Notes under the pieces: model-generated
Seen by the model: only the letters and a program-made list of their open reading frames with translations
What the model was told of the DNA's origin: nothing
Databases searched by the model: none
In this document: in pieces, positions 46,721 through 55,105 of the stretch
Position numbering within the stretch: position 1 is the first letter of the stretch
Layout: every line of letters begins with the position of its first letter
Position numbers and translations under genes: made by a program
Origin: Asparagopsis taxiformis
Lineage: Eukaryota > Rhodophyta > Florideophyceae > Bonnemaisoniales > Bonnemaisoniaceae
Length of the DNA: 64,000 nucleotides
Assembly (NCBI GenBank): GCA_030407315.1
Contig: JALQPE010001682.1
Span: 1 to 64,000 of the forward strand
Reading direction: 5' to 3'

Positions 46721-49055
46721 ATGCTCGCTGCCACATTCGTTCCCACTCGCGCGTTTCTAGGCACACGTATCATTTCTCGCTCTACTACTGCAATTTCCAT
46801 TTCTCCTCCCGGTAGCCGCAGTCTGACATGTGCGACTTTGTCTGCGCGCGATCGCCGCAGAGCATTGGAACACGCGCGTACTCTTGCTCACAAGCAATTG
46901 AAGAGAGAATTGGATCACTCGTCCTCTCAACTCCTCAGTGCAGTTGTTTCAGTACCCAGTCATGTGCGTGAGAGATGTAAGTTGACTTCTCGAATGGCAC
47001 GAGTCAAGGTGTTTCTAGAGAAGCATGACATTTCCGATATTTCAGTTTTCAGGGGCCGAGTCCGTTCAGGGCTGGTCCGTCTGTTTCCTGAACTCGAAGA
47101 TCGTGCTCTATTACGTGCGGTTGACGGTTTCGATCTCAGAGTCGGCGGAGGCGCTGTTGTACAAGACTCTCAGACTTTGCAAAAAGGGTTGGAACGTTGC
47201 GAAAAAGCGGGAGCTGCGGTGTATGTTGAGGTCATTCCGCACAACGTCCCACCACCAAAACCACCATTATCGGAACGGGTCAGAGCAGTTCGTCAGAAAG
47301 CAATTCGTGCCGAAGCAGATCCTAGCTCCAAACTCCAAATGATCAGCTTTTATAAGTTTGTTGGTATCAGTCGGCCAGATATACTTGGCAGTATTCTAGA
47401 GAAGGTCTGGTCCCGAATGGGTGTCAAGGGCCGAGTCTATGTAGCAACTGAAGGTATCAATGCACAGCTAGCAGTTCCTGAAGTTGTTTTAGCCGATTTC
47501 CGGGATGCCATGAATGGCACATGGATGGAGCGAGGAGAGTCATTGATTCCGGTCGAAGTTGTGAACGTATTTCTCAACATGGATAGTATTGTTCACTACA
47601 GTGAGCAACCTTTTGAGAAGCTAAGCGTTAAACGCCGTGATAAGATTCTTGCAGATGGTTTTGAGACACCGCTCGATTGGAACAAATCAGGACGGGAGGT
47701 ACCACCTCAGGAATGGCATAATGCTTTGAAAGAAAATCCAGAAGATCTGATTGTCTTGGATTGTCGCAATAACTATGAAAGCAGTGTTGGAAAATTTGAC
47801 GGAGCCGACCCTCTGGACACTACAACTTTTCGTGAGTCTTGGGACAAGCTTGATACGATGTTGCAAAATGAAAACCGTGAGAAGAGGATATTGACTTACT
47901 GTACAGGGGGGTATTCGCTGTGTCAAGGTAAATGCCTATTTGGAACAGAAGCTGGGATTCAAAAATACTGGACGGCTTCAAGGTGGAATAGTATCGTACG
48001 CTAGAGAGCTACGAAATGATGGCAAGTTGGATGAATCTTTGTTTAAAGGTGTCAATCATGTCTTCGATGGCCGAATGGGAGAGGTGATTACTGAAGACCT
48101 ACTGGAACGGTGTATCAATTGTAATCAACCTTGCAACGTCCAAACGGACTGTGCAAATATTGAGTGCCCTCGTCCCTTTGATAAGCGAATGTTTGTACAA
48201 TGCGCAGAATGTGCAAAGCGAATGGACGGCGCGTGTTGTGCAGAGTGCCAGCAAGTTATTCGTTCCTCAGGAATACTACCGGAGATATCTAGCAAACCTG
48301 CTGAGAAGTCGACCAGTGTGAGAGACTACACTGACAATGATAGATATGCAGATTCATTTTCTAGTCCCGAGCCGCCACTGCTTCAAGACTTGAGAAAGAG
48401 AACAGAGGAGCTTTTCCCGAGTCGGTGTCATATGCTGAGCGGGCACTCTCAAGTTTCACTCTTACGACTGCTGATCCAGACTTTGGGCGGCACACGGGTT
48501 CTGGAGATTGGGACGTTCACTGGGTACGCGACGTTGGGCATGGCTTCGGCGCTTCCGTCGAGCGGTCATTTGGATACTTGCGAGCTAGACGACGAGGTGG
48601 CTAGTGTTGCTGAGGAGTACTTCCGGCGGGATGAGAACAACGGCAGCAAGATTGTTCTCCATCGCGAGAAAGCTATTGACACATTGAAACGCATGATGGA
48701 ACATGGGACAGCTCCGTACGACCTAGCGTTCGTCGATGCCGATAAGGGAGGGTATGAAAGGTACATGAACTTTTTGCTAGAAAACGGGCTAATTCGGGTA
48801 GGGGGCCTGATGGTTTTCGACAACGTACTCTTCCGAGGGGAGGTTTCGAAACTGTGGACAGACAGCTCATCGATCATGGATGAAGAAGTTCAGGACAGTG
48901 AGCTGGCTCGGAAGCGGCTGCGAAATCTACAGAACGTCCGCAGGACGGCGACGAAGCTTCACAAGTTCAACGGGATTGTATGTCGGGATCAAAGGGTCGA
49001 ACAGGTGATGCTGCCGATGCGTGACGGACTAACCATAGCACGGCGAATCCAATGA
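46721..49055 (+). CDS. TrhO (tRNA U34 hydroxylase)-O-methyltransferase fusion, one-base frame break
   Basis: The ATG at 46721 opens a transit-like N-terminus (1-45, Ser/Arg/Thr-rich), then an unassigned segment (92-180) and the TrhO N-domain (I-S-F-Y-K-F-V-G-I near 208; V-A-T-E-G-I-N-A-Q-L near 241). The rhodanese domain follows (V-L-D-C-R-N-N-Y-E near 345) with active loop C394-T-G-G. At 47906-47911 six Gs break the frame; reading five gives C-T-G-G-I-R-C-V-K-V-N-A-Y-L, the expected TrhO motif, and an open frame to 49055 (777 residues in all). Next come the Cys-rich TrhO tail (C-I-N-C-N-Q-P-C ... C-A-E-C) and a complete SAM O-methyltransferase: V-L-E-I-G-T-F-T-G-Y-A-T-L, D-L-A-F-V-D-A-D-K-G, V-F-D-N-V-L. 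TrhO makes ho5U34 in tRNA. Bacterial TrmR, of this methyltransferase family, makes mo5U34 from it. The frame break may be a sequence error, a true lesion or recoding. Confidence 0.85.
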
Positions 49056-49113
49056 ACAGATTGTATAGATAAGTAGTCGCCAAATCGGGCATGACAAGGA
49101 TCATCGACATCGC

Positions 49114-49129
49114 GGTGTAAATATACACC
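49114..49129 (-). terminator. Histone-type 3' stem-loop of H2A
   Basis: On the transcript strand: GGTGTA-TATT-TACACC, a 6-bp stem with a 4-base loop, 14 bases after the H2A stop codon. Its stem is identical to that behind H2B. Size, position and T-rich loop fit the stem-loop bound by SLBP in replication-dependent histone mRNAs. Confidence 0.7.
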
Positions 49130-49143
49130 GAATGGGAGCGGGC

Positions 49144-49515
49144 TTAGACCTCTTCGGAGGCGTTAGATTTGCCTTTTTTCTTCGGAATGAGCACTTGGTT
49201 GATGTTAGGCAGGACACCTCCAGAGGCTATGGTGACACCGCCGAGTAGTTTGTTGAGTTCCTCATCGTTGCGAATGGCGAGTTGAATGTGTCGCGGGATG
49301 ATTCGTGTCTTTTTGTTGTCGCGCGCAGCGTTGCCAGCGAGCTCGAGAACTTCGGCTGCAAGGTACTCCATGACTGAGGCCATGTAGACGGGGGCGCCTG
49401 CACCGACTCTGTCGGCATAGCGTCCTTTGCGGAGGAAACGGCTGATTCGACCTACTGGGAATTGAAGGCCGGCCTTGCTAGAACGGCTCTGATGGGATTT
49501 CTTGACCTGAACCAT
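49144..49515 (-). CDS. H2A: Histone H2A
   Basis: 123 residues, intronless. Landmarks: [25 protein letters not shown], the histone fold with [44 protein letters not shown], and [10 protein letters not shown]. Acidic-patch residues (E-E-L-N) are intact. No C-terminal S-Q-[DE] motif, so not H2A.X; the N-terminus is shorter than usual and begins M-V-Q-V-K-K. A core nucleosome component, head-to-head with H2B. Confidence 0.97.
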   Translation of the reverse strand: MVQVKKSHQSRSSKAGLQFPVGRISRFLRKGRYADRVGAGAPVYMASVMEYLAAEVLELAGNAARDNKKTRIIPRHIQLAIRNDEELNKLLGGVTIASGGVLPNINQVLIPKKKGKSNASEEV

Positions 49516-49878
49516 GTCGGAGCTGGTGTGGCGGGGGTTGGATGAGGCGGTAGGAGGATAGAGAGCTGCAGCACTAGGGTGTTAAAATGGGACATCGGCG
49601 CTGTGGCGGTTTGGTGTTGGCCATGAAAATTGGCGGCAAACTGTTGTGCGCAACAGAGAACGTTTTGGCGGCTTTTTGGTAGTGTAATATTATTGGTAGA
49701 TTCGGATGTCACAAACCAGTCGTCGGAGCCAATGAAAAACGTTGAAATTGGGCAAGGCGGGAAAATTCGTGAAACACTTGAGGAAACGGAAGAGTACATA
49801 TAGACGGAGTGGCTGGGCGATCTATCTCCAGACTTTCATCTGCTCGTGTTCTCCAGAATCGAACTGAATTGAATCGCA
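49516..49878. promoter_or_regulatory. Shared H2A/H2B promoter with E2F-like and CCAAT motifs
   Basis: 363 bases between divergent histone starts. E2F-type words (TTTSSCGS or complement) lie at 49631-49640 (tggcggcaaa), 49663-49672 (ttttggcggc) and 49756-49765 (ggcgggaaaa). CCAAT cores lie at 49692-49696 (attgg) and 49729-49733 (ccaat). E2F and CCAAT sites are typical of S-phase histone promoters, so cell-cycle control of both genes from this spacer is likely. Confidence 0.6.
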
Positions 49879-50253
49879 ATGGCTCCCAAAGGTAAGAGTG
49901 TACCAGTCGCCGAAAAGAAGGTTGCCAAGAAGGGCATGGCCGGCGCGGCGGAAAAAGTATCGCGAAAGAAGAAGAGGAGCGAGTCGTATTCCATCTACAT
50001 CTACAAGGTATTGAAACAAGTGCATCCCGACACGGGTATTTCGTCCAAGGCGATGAGCATCATGAACTCGTTTGTCGCGGATCTGTTTGAACGTATCGCG
50101 TCGGAAGCGTCCAAGCTGGCGACGTACAACAACACCAAGACCATGACGTCGCGAGAGATCCAGACGGCGGTAAGACTACTACTACCGGGTGAGCTGGCAA
50201 AGCACGCCGTGTCGGAAGGCACCAAGGCTGTCACCAAATACAGCTCGAGCTAA
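49879..50253 (+). CDS. H2B: Histone H2B
   Basis: 124 residues, intronless. Lys/Ala-rich tail ([14 protein letters not shown]), then [38 protein letters not shown], and the C-terminal helix ending [16 protein letters not shown]. The conserved C-terminal Lys that is ubiquitinated in other eukaryotes (V-T-K) is present. Confidence 0.97.
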   Translation: MAPKGKSVPVAEKKVAKKGMAGAAEKVSRKKKRSESYSIYIYKVLKQVHPDTGISSKAMSIMNSFVADLFERIASEASKLATYNNTKTMTSREIQTAVRLLLPGELAKHAVSEGTKAVTKYSSS

Positions 50254-50270
50254 CTTGGCGTCGACAAAAA

Positions 50271-50286
50271 GGTGTATCTCTACACC
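50271..50286 (+). terminator. Histone-type 3' stem-loop of H2B
   Basis: GGTGTA-TCTC-TACACC, a 6-bp stem with a T-Y-T-N loop as in the animal histone consensus, 17 bases after the stop codon and preceded by an A-rich stretch (acaaaaa). Confidence 0.8.
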
Positions 50287-50639
50287 TCCAAACGCGGGAG
50301 TTTGTCTTGTAAATTTGTGTATCATAGCGCGAGTAAATCTCGTCAAATCTGTGTGTGCGCACCGTGGATTGCATCTCAAGTAGGGTAGACACTTGGCCTA
50401 TCCCCGTTGGCTTTTATCAAATCGCATGCGCGCCTGTGCACTGCATTGCGCTGCACTGCACTGTCCGTTTTCGTAAACTATGTAAAACTTGAGCTTGGTC
50501 TGGCCACAAATCGCTTAGCTGCAACGCGCACAGTCGCTTCTCTCCCGTTCATTCCAACCTCTCACCCCCCCGCCGCTTACCATTGCCTCGCAAATTTTCC
50601 TCCCCCACCCCTCCAGCCAACCATCGTGATGCGGCTTCA

Positions 50640-51806
50640 ATGCAGACGCCGACATCGCTGACTCAGACATACATGTCTCCCATAGCAACCGTCTCTTCCC
50701 GCTCCACTCCTCACTATTACTTACTACCTCTACTCTTGGCTCTCGCGATTCTCGCATGTATTTCTGTGGCCCTGCTCACACTCCGCAGACGCCTCACAAC
50801 CTCTTCGCAACTCTGCAAATCTCTCCATATGCAGCAATCATCACGTAACAGACGCACCAAACCGTCCGTCTCCGAAATTTCCGCCGCCGCTATTGCCTCC
50901 CACTCCTTTCACAACCCTCGCTCCCCGCTCATTCGACCCCTCGCAAAGTTTGTCCACTTTATCAAAAATCTACTCTGGGATTCCTTCCTCTTCCCCCTCC
51001 TCGCGTGGGCCTTGAATATCCTCTCAGTTCTCTTCGCTCTTCTGGTTTCATTCATTCCAGCCCTCATCTCTCTCAGGCAGAACAAGTTGAAAGTATGCGT
51101 CGCCACCTCCCTGCCCGCAAATTCCACTTCGTGTCCCCCTCATGCCCATCAAGCTGAAGCGACCCAACTCAACAAAGGCAAGCCAACTCCTCCCCTCTCC
51201 CCTTGCTTCTCCGCTCTTATGGTTCCAGCCGCCCTATCTTGCAAGCAGTCGCGAAAAAGCCTCGTGCTCGACTTGGATGAAACCCTCGTTCACTCGCAAT
51301 TCACAAACACCCAGTATTGTGACTTGCGACTTGAAGTTCGAGTCGATGAATTCCCAGCTGTATTTTATGTCTCCAAACGACCTTATCTCGATGTCTTCCT
51401 GCGCACAGTGGCTCAATGGTACGATGTTGTCATTTTTACCGCGTCTCTGCAGAAGTATGCCGATCCGCTCATTTCCGTCTTAGACACAGACCATGTTGTG
51501 AAGCGTCGCATCTTTCGTCAGGACTGCATCAGGAGGCACGGTTATTTTGTCAAGGATCTCACCATTGTCAATCCAAATCTTGCCAATGTCCTCATTGTGG
51601 ATAACAGCCCTGCTGCCTATTCTATGCAACCTTCAAACGCTGTCCCCATTGAAGCGTGGTACCACGACCAGAACGACGAGGAGCTCCTCAATTTGCTCCC
51701 ATTGCTGCACGCCATTGCATTTTTGAATGATGTTCGTTCTCTCCTTGACCTACGACTTACTGGTGGTGCACTAGCAGCTCGAAGAACACGTAGGACTACG
51801 CGGTAG
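50640..51806 (+). CDS. Nem1/CTDNEP1 (Dullard)-like phosphatase
   Basis: 388 residues from the ATG at 50640; the frame upstream has only a TTG. Two hydrophobic segments: Y-L-L-P-L-L-L-A-L-A-I-L-A-C-I-S-V near 25-45 and F-P-L-L-A-W-A-L-N-I-L-S-V-L-F-A-L-L near 117-140. The FCP1-homology domain starts near residue 206: K-S-L-V-L-D-L-D-E-T-L-V-H-S with the catalytic DxDxT; then Y-V-S-K-R-P-Y-L-D-V-F-L, D-V-V-I-F-T-A-S-L-Q-K-Y-A-D-P, R-R-I-F-R-Q-D-C, Y-x-K-D-L-T-I-V, and I-V-D-N-S-P-A-A-Y. Membrane-anchored SCP-type phosphatases of this kind (Nem1, CTDNEP1) dephosphorylate lipin at the nuclear envelope/ER and so control lipid synthesis. That substrate is inferred from family. Confidence 0.85.
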   Translation: MQTPTSLTQTYMSPIATVSSRSTPHYYLLPLLLALAILACISVALLTLRRRLTTSSQLCKSLHMQQSSRNRRTKPSVSEISAAAIASHSFHNPRSPLIRPLAKFVHFIKNLLWDSFLFPLLAWALNILSVLFALLVSFIPALISLRQNKLKVCVATSLPANSTSCPPHAHQAEATQLNKGKPTPPLSPCFSALMVPAALSCKQSRKSLVLDLDETLVHSQFTNTQYCDLRLEVRVDEFPAVFYVSKRPYLDVFLRTVAQWYDVVIFTASLQKYADPLISVLDTDHVVKRRIFRQDCIRRHGYFVKDLTIVNPNLANVLIVDNSPAAYSMQPSNAVPIEAWYHDQNDEELLNLLPLLHAIAFLNDVRSLLDLRLTGGALAARRTRRTTR

Positions 51807-51902
51807 AGAATAGTTGTACTAAGTAGCGTGAGTAATGTTTACCATAGTTATTGCAGACATGCAAATATTTTTCGACGTGCCGGTACCAAGTCAAAGCAAT
51901 TG

Positions 51903-53063
51903 TTACCATGCCATTCGCGTCTTGTTATCCCTCTTCTTTTTCACAATGGGCAAACTAGTTTGTCCGATACTGTGGACTGTACTGGACTTTTTCTTGCACT
52001 TCTTTCTTGTCCTATCGCTTGAATCTTTAAAAGAGTCTGGAAGAAAGAATTCAGTGCACGCTAGATTCATTGGAAGGGTTGAAGTGCGAGATTTTGCCGC
52101 AAACCAACGATAAAATCTCTCCGTATATTCATTGCCGAGCCAACAATACCACAGCGTTACGAAAGGACTCGTTTTCAGCTGTCCAGACTTGACTTGCCTC
52201 ATACCTGCTGGGGTTTCATACTTGTACTTGCGTGGCGTTGATGGTGTGAGAAAGAACGGGCGTGGCGGTTGAAGTAGTGTTGACGTGTATTTATCCCAGA
52301 ATGGTTTCATGTAAACGTAATTTGGCTGGACAACGAACCACGGCTTGCTCTGGGAGCACAGTATTTTCACCAACTCATGGATATGATCCAAAGGCTCGGT
52401 AGAATATGGCGGATTTGTAACAATACAGTCATGCTTTGGGGTGTTTCCTTCCTTTACAACTTTATAAAAGTCTTCACATTCGTTGTGCACGTTTGGGAAA
52501 CCAAGACGTGCAAAGTTTCGTTTAACTGCACCATCACAATAAAACGGATCCCAAATACGAAGAGATTGTCGCGTTTTCTGCAGAAACGATGCAAAACAGT
52601 CCAGGAAACAGGCAATATCTTCATAAGCAGAAAAGGGTGTTTCACAATGATCGTCCTGAGAGACTGGAAATGGGAATATAATCTTGTCAAATTGAGTTTC
52701 TGGAAGGGTGATATCGACTCTGTTCGTTCCGCTCTCAAGTCTTCCGACGCACTGCAGCTTTCCATTTTCAGTCCGCTCCTGCAAGAAAATCAGGTTCTTC
52801 GTTCTGGAAATTAGGTACAATTTACCGTCTGTGTGCACAAATCCGTCTAGGTGACCAATGGAATCATCATCTTCAACCAGGCAAGGAACAGCAATGGATT
52901 GTTTGCAAGTTGAATTGAGAGGAGCGCTATGGTTGACTTTGTTAGCTTGGTCTGCTAACCATGATTGCCAACATGTCCCACAATAAGCTTTTCCGCTATC
53001 CGAATCGAAAAGAGAATCGTTGTGGCTGCGCATCCATCGACAACAAGTGTTTCGTCGTCCCAT
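51903..53063 (-). CDS. NPPY-type (adenine-N6) methyltransferase-like protein
   Basis: 386 residues from the ATG at 53063 (M-G-R-R-N-T-C-C-R-W-M), since the upstream extension has only a TTG. N-terminal C-C ... Y-C-G-T-C-W at 7-34 looks like a small zinc ribbon. The methyltransferase core is at about 165-300: R-I-W-D-P-F-Y-C-D-G-A-V-K (SAM-binding motif I), F-P-N-V-H-N-E-C-E-D-F-Y, then D-C-I-V-T-N-P-P-Y-S, the catalytic N-P-P-Y of amino-methyltransferases acting on adenine, glutamine or cytosine. W-F-V-V-Q-P-N-Y and a conserved K-Y-K-Y-E-T-P-A-G region follow. Basic C-terminal tail (R-T-R-K-K-C-K-K-K). The substrate could be DNA, RNA or protein; the zinc ribbon and basic tail suggest nucleic acid, by inference. 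Confidence 0.7.
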   Translation of the reverse strand: MGRRNTCCRWMRSHNDSLFDSDSGKAYCGTCWQSWLADQANKVNHSAPLNSTCKQSIAVPCLVEDDDSIGHLDGFVHTDGKLYLISRTKNLIFLQERTENGKLQCVGRLESGTNRVDITLPETQFDKIIFPFPVSQDDHCETPFSAYEDIACFLDCFASFLQKTRQSLRIWDPFYCDGAVKRNFARLGFPNVHNECEDFYKVVKEGNTPKHDCIVTNPPYSTEPLDHIHELVKILCSQSKPWFVVQPNYVYMKPFWDKYTSTLLQPPRPFFLTPSTPRKYKYETPAGMRQVKSGQLKTSPFVTLWYCWLGNEYTERFYRWFAAKSRTSTLPMNLACTEFFLPDSFKDSSDRTRKKCKKKSSTVHSIGQTSLPIVKKKRDNKTRMAW

Positions 53064-53284
53064 GAGTTGAAGGGTGCTAAAGCGAGAGCTGGTATTCGCA
53101 AAGTCAACACGATAATATACGTGGATATTATTCAATTATTCAACCAATTCTTAAATGTTTCAGCACCTCAGATGCATCGATTCGTTCGAAAATAGCCAGC
53201 CACAGCACACGTCTATCAGCTTCCAATTGCAACTCTTGTTTTGGAAGTAATTGATTCTCGCGAGTGAGTTGAATACTTGTTAAG

Positions 53285-54031
53285 ATGAAACTTGCCATCG
53301 TTGGTGGAACAAGCTTGCTGAAGAGCTCATTGTTTGCTGACTTCCAACCCGAAATCATTCAAACACCACACGGCAAAGCTGTTGTTCACGTCAGCAAGTC
53401 TAACTCATCCCTATGTTTCGTTCAGCGCCATCATGCTGATGGAGAGGTGGGAGCGCACGTATATCGCCCGCCTCACCTAATCAACCATCGTGCAAATATA
53501 GCAGCGCTTAGTTCGTTGGGTGTGGATGCTATCATCGCCATCTGCTGTGTAGGATCGTTGAAAAGCTATATTCCTATTGGTACCCTTATCGTTCCTGACG
53601 ATTACTTTTACCTCTTTGGACCATCCGTTTCGTATTATGATGACGATCGTGCGCACATTGTTCCAGGTTTCGATCTTGCATTGAGACAGAAAATCATTAA
53701 GGCGCTCCAAGAAGGCGGCGTGTGGCATGATCAGCAGAAGTGTTTGGACAAGGCCGTGTACGTGCAAACTGTAGGCCCGCGTTTTGAAACTAAAGCTGAA
53801 GTTCGCTTTCTCTCAGGCATTGGAGATATCGTTGGAATGACTGCTGCCAACGAGACAACCCTTGCTAAAGAAATAGGCATTCCGTATGCTGCCGTGGCCA
53901 TGGTAGACAACCTGGCGAACGGTCTTGACGGCTCTCAACTTACGCATGAACAGTTCAAAGCCAATGTGCTCGCCAATCAGAACACAGTTGAAAAAGCTGT
54001 CAAGGCTATATTAGATTATGTTCGTTGGTAG
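53285..54031 (+). CDS. MTAP/purine nucleoside phosphorylase family protein
   Basis: 248 residues. I-V-G-G-T-S-L (phosphate loop) at the start; R-H-H-A-D-G-E-V-G-A-H-V-Y-R-P-P-H-L-I-N-H-R-A-N-I-A-A-L-S-S-L-G-V-D; G-S-L-K-S-Y-I-P-I-G-T-L-I-V-P-D; T-V-G-P-R-F-E-T-K-A-E-V-R-F-L; V-G-M-T-A-A-N-E; V-D-N-L-A-N-G. This is the PNP/MTAP family, which splits methylthioadenosine or purine nucleosides with phosphate. Oddities: it is shorter than MTAP (about 280), has N-L-A-N-G where N-Y-A-x-G is usual, and A-N-E where P-E is usual. It resembles the microbial MTIP-like branch, so the exact substrate is unsure. Confidence 0.85.
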   Translation: MKLAIVGGTSLLKSSLFADFQPEIIQTPHGKAVVHVSKSNSSLCFVQRHHADGEVGAHVYRPPHLINHRANIAALSSLGVDAIIAICCVGSLKSYIPIGTLIVPDDYFYLFGPSVSYYDDDRAHIVPGFDLALRQKIIKALQEGGVWHDQQKCLDKAVYVQTVGPRFETKAEVRFLSGIGDIVGMTAANETTLAKEIGIPYAAVAMVDNLANGLDGSQLTHEQFKANVLANQNTVEKAVKAILDYVRW

Positions 54032-54270
54032 CTGGTCTTGCCTCTCATAGTCCACCGCATCAAATGCTTCATGATCTGCGTCCCGTTGTCACCCGCCGAT
54101 GGCACTAGGCGCGGAGTTCGTTTCTGACGACCAAACTTTGCATCCAGTAGCTCTTGCTGTCCCGCCTTGTGAGATGCAAATCCGTTTACTTGTATCCCTT
54201 GTTTTGTAGGTCTTCCACTAAATCGGATTAGTGTGCTTATTGGCAGCACAAGTTTTGTCCATAAAGTGTT

Positions 54271-54792
54271 TCACAATACAAGTTTTCCCTGCTGTTCAGG
54301 CTGTCTCAATTGCATACTCTCCAAAATATCATCGCAAAACTCGAGGAAGGCAGCATCTTTCATTTCTCTTTCCAACATGGCGCGTCGATTTTTGGCGCCA
54401 TCGATTCTTCTCACAATGGCCATGACACGCTCATCTCTTAACTTTCTTTGTACCTCATCGCTTCCATCTAGAAGATGCAACTGAGTTCCAGTCAGTTCGA
54501 CATCGTCACCAAGGGTATCATCGCTGTATTCTACTCGATTTCGTGGTGTAGAGTCACAAATGACATCCTCTCTTTTCGGAACTGTGCAAGAGGTCTCCTT
54601 GTGTTTCTTATTACATAGAACAGAACAACTGGAAATAATATTGCGTGTGGAAAGCGGTTAGACTCATACTGTTGTTAGCATTAGTTTGGTGACTCCGGAA
54701 AAACGTTTTGGTTCTTACAATGGAAGCAAACAAATTGGGCATTTGTATTTCGACAAGTTTGACTTACAAACCAAACATTGAATGCCTTTCAT
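54271..54792 (-). CDS. ZNHIT3: ZNHIT3-like HIT zinc-finger protein, two exons
   Basis: Exon 1 (54792-54719) starts M-K-G-I-Q-C-L-V-C-K. A 90-nt intron (gtaaga...atttccag, 54718-54629) splits a Phe codon. Exon 2 (54628-54271) begins C-S-V-L-C-N-K-K-H-K. Together they make a full zf-HIT: C-L-V-C, Y-K-C-P-I-C, F-C-S-V-L-C, H-K-E-T-S-C. The 143-residue protein ends with K-L-R-D-E-R-V-M-A-I-V-R-R-I-D and A-F-L-E-F-C-D-D-I-L, the ZNHIT3/Hit1 C-terminal domain. In yeast and animals Hit1/ZNHIT3 helps assemble box C/D snoRNPs, which links it functionally to the ribosome biogenesis gene WDR75 in the same island. Confidence 0.85.
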
Positions 54793-54904
54793 CTCAAGTA
54801 GAAATAACAAAGAGTGTACACCAGTTAATAATGACTTGTACACACAGTTGACAGTTGGGCAATAACCCTTTCAGATTTGACCGATTTCGTTCGATGGGAT
54901 TCGC

Positions 54905-55105
54905 ATGAAATTAGAGTCGGGGGGCGGGAACGAAGGTGACAGAGCTGGGGTTCTGCTGCATATGACGACGATTCTTGTAGCGTGGGTGGTGGCGTTCTCA
55001 TTATACCCCGCCATCGGTCCTGCCCCGACGAAACCTTCAACATCCAAGCTGATGGAAGAAGCCAAGTGGCAGCCTTTCAATGGCTATAAAAATTCTGAAC
55101 CTTGA
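54905..55105 (+). CDS. Small single-pass membrane protein, tentative
   Basis: 66 codons from ATG 54905, or 48 from ATG 54959 (M-T-T-I-L-V-A-W-V-V-A-F-S-L-Y-P). One hydrophobic segment is followed by a polar C-terminus K-L-M-E-E-A-K-W-Q-P-F-N-G-Y-K-N. It looks like a small mitochondrial or ER subunit but matches no family I can name. It is divergent from the ZNHIT3 gene. A ccctttcag just upstream (54877) could be a 3' splice site, so a 5' exon is possible. Confidence 0.35.
   Translation: MKLESGGGNEGDRAGVLLHMTTILVAWVVAFSLYPAIGPAPTKPSTSKLMEEAKWQPFNGYKNSEP

Noticed and set aside
54016..54249. 77-codon minus frame between MTAP and ZNHIT3
   Set aside because: It overlaps the MTAP 3' end and has no recognisable family; it could be a spliced exon but no partner was seen.
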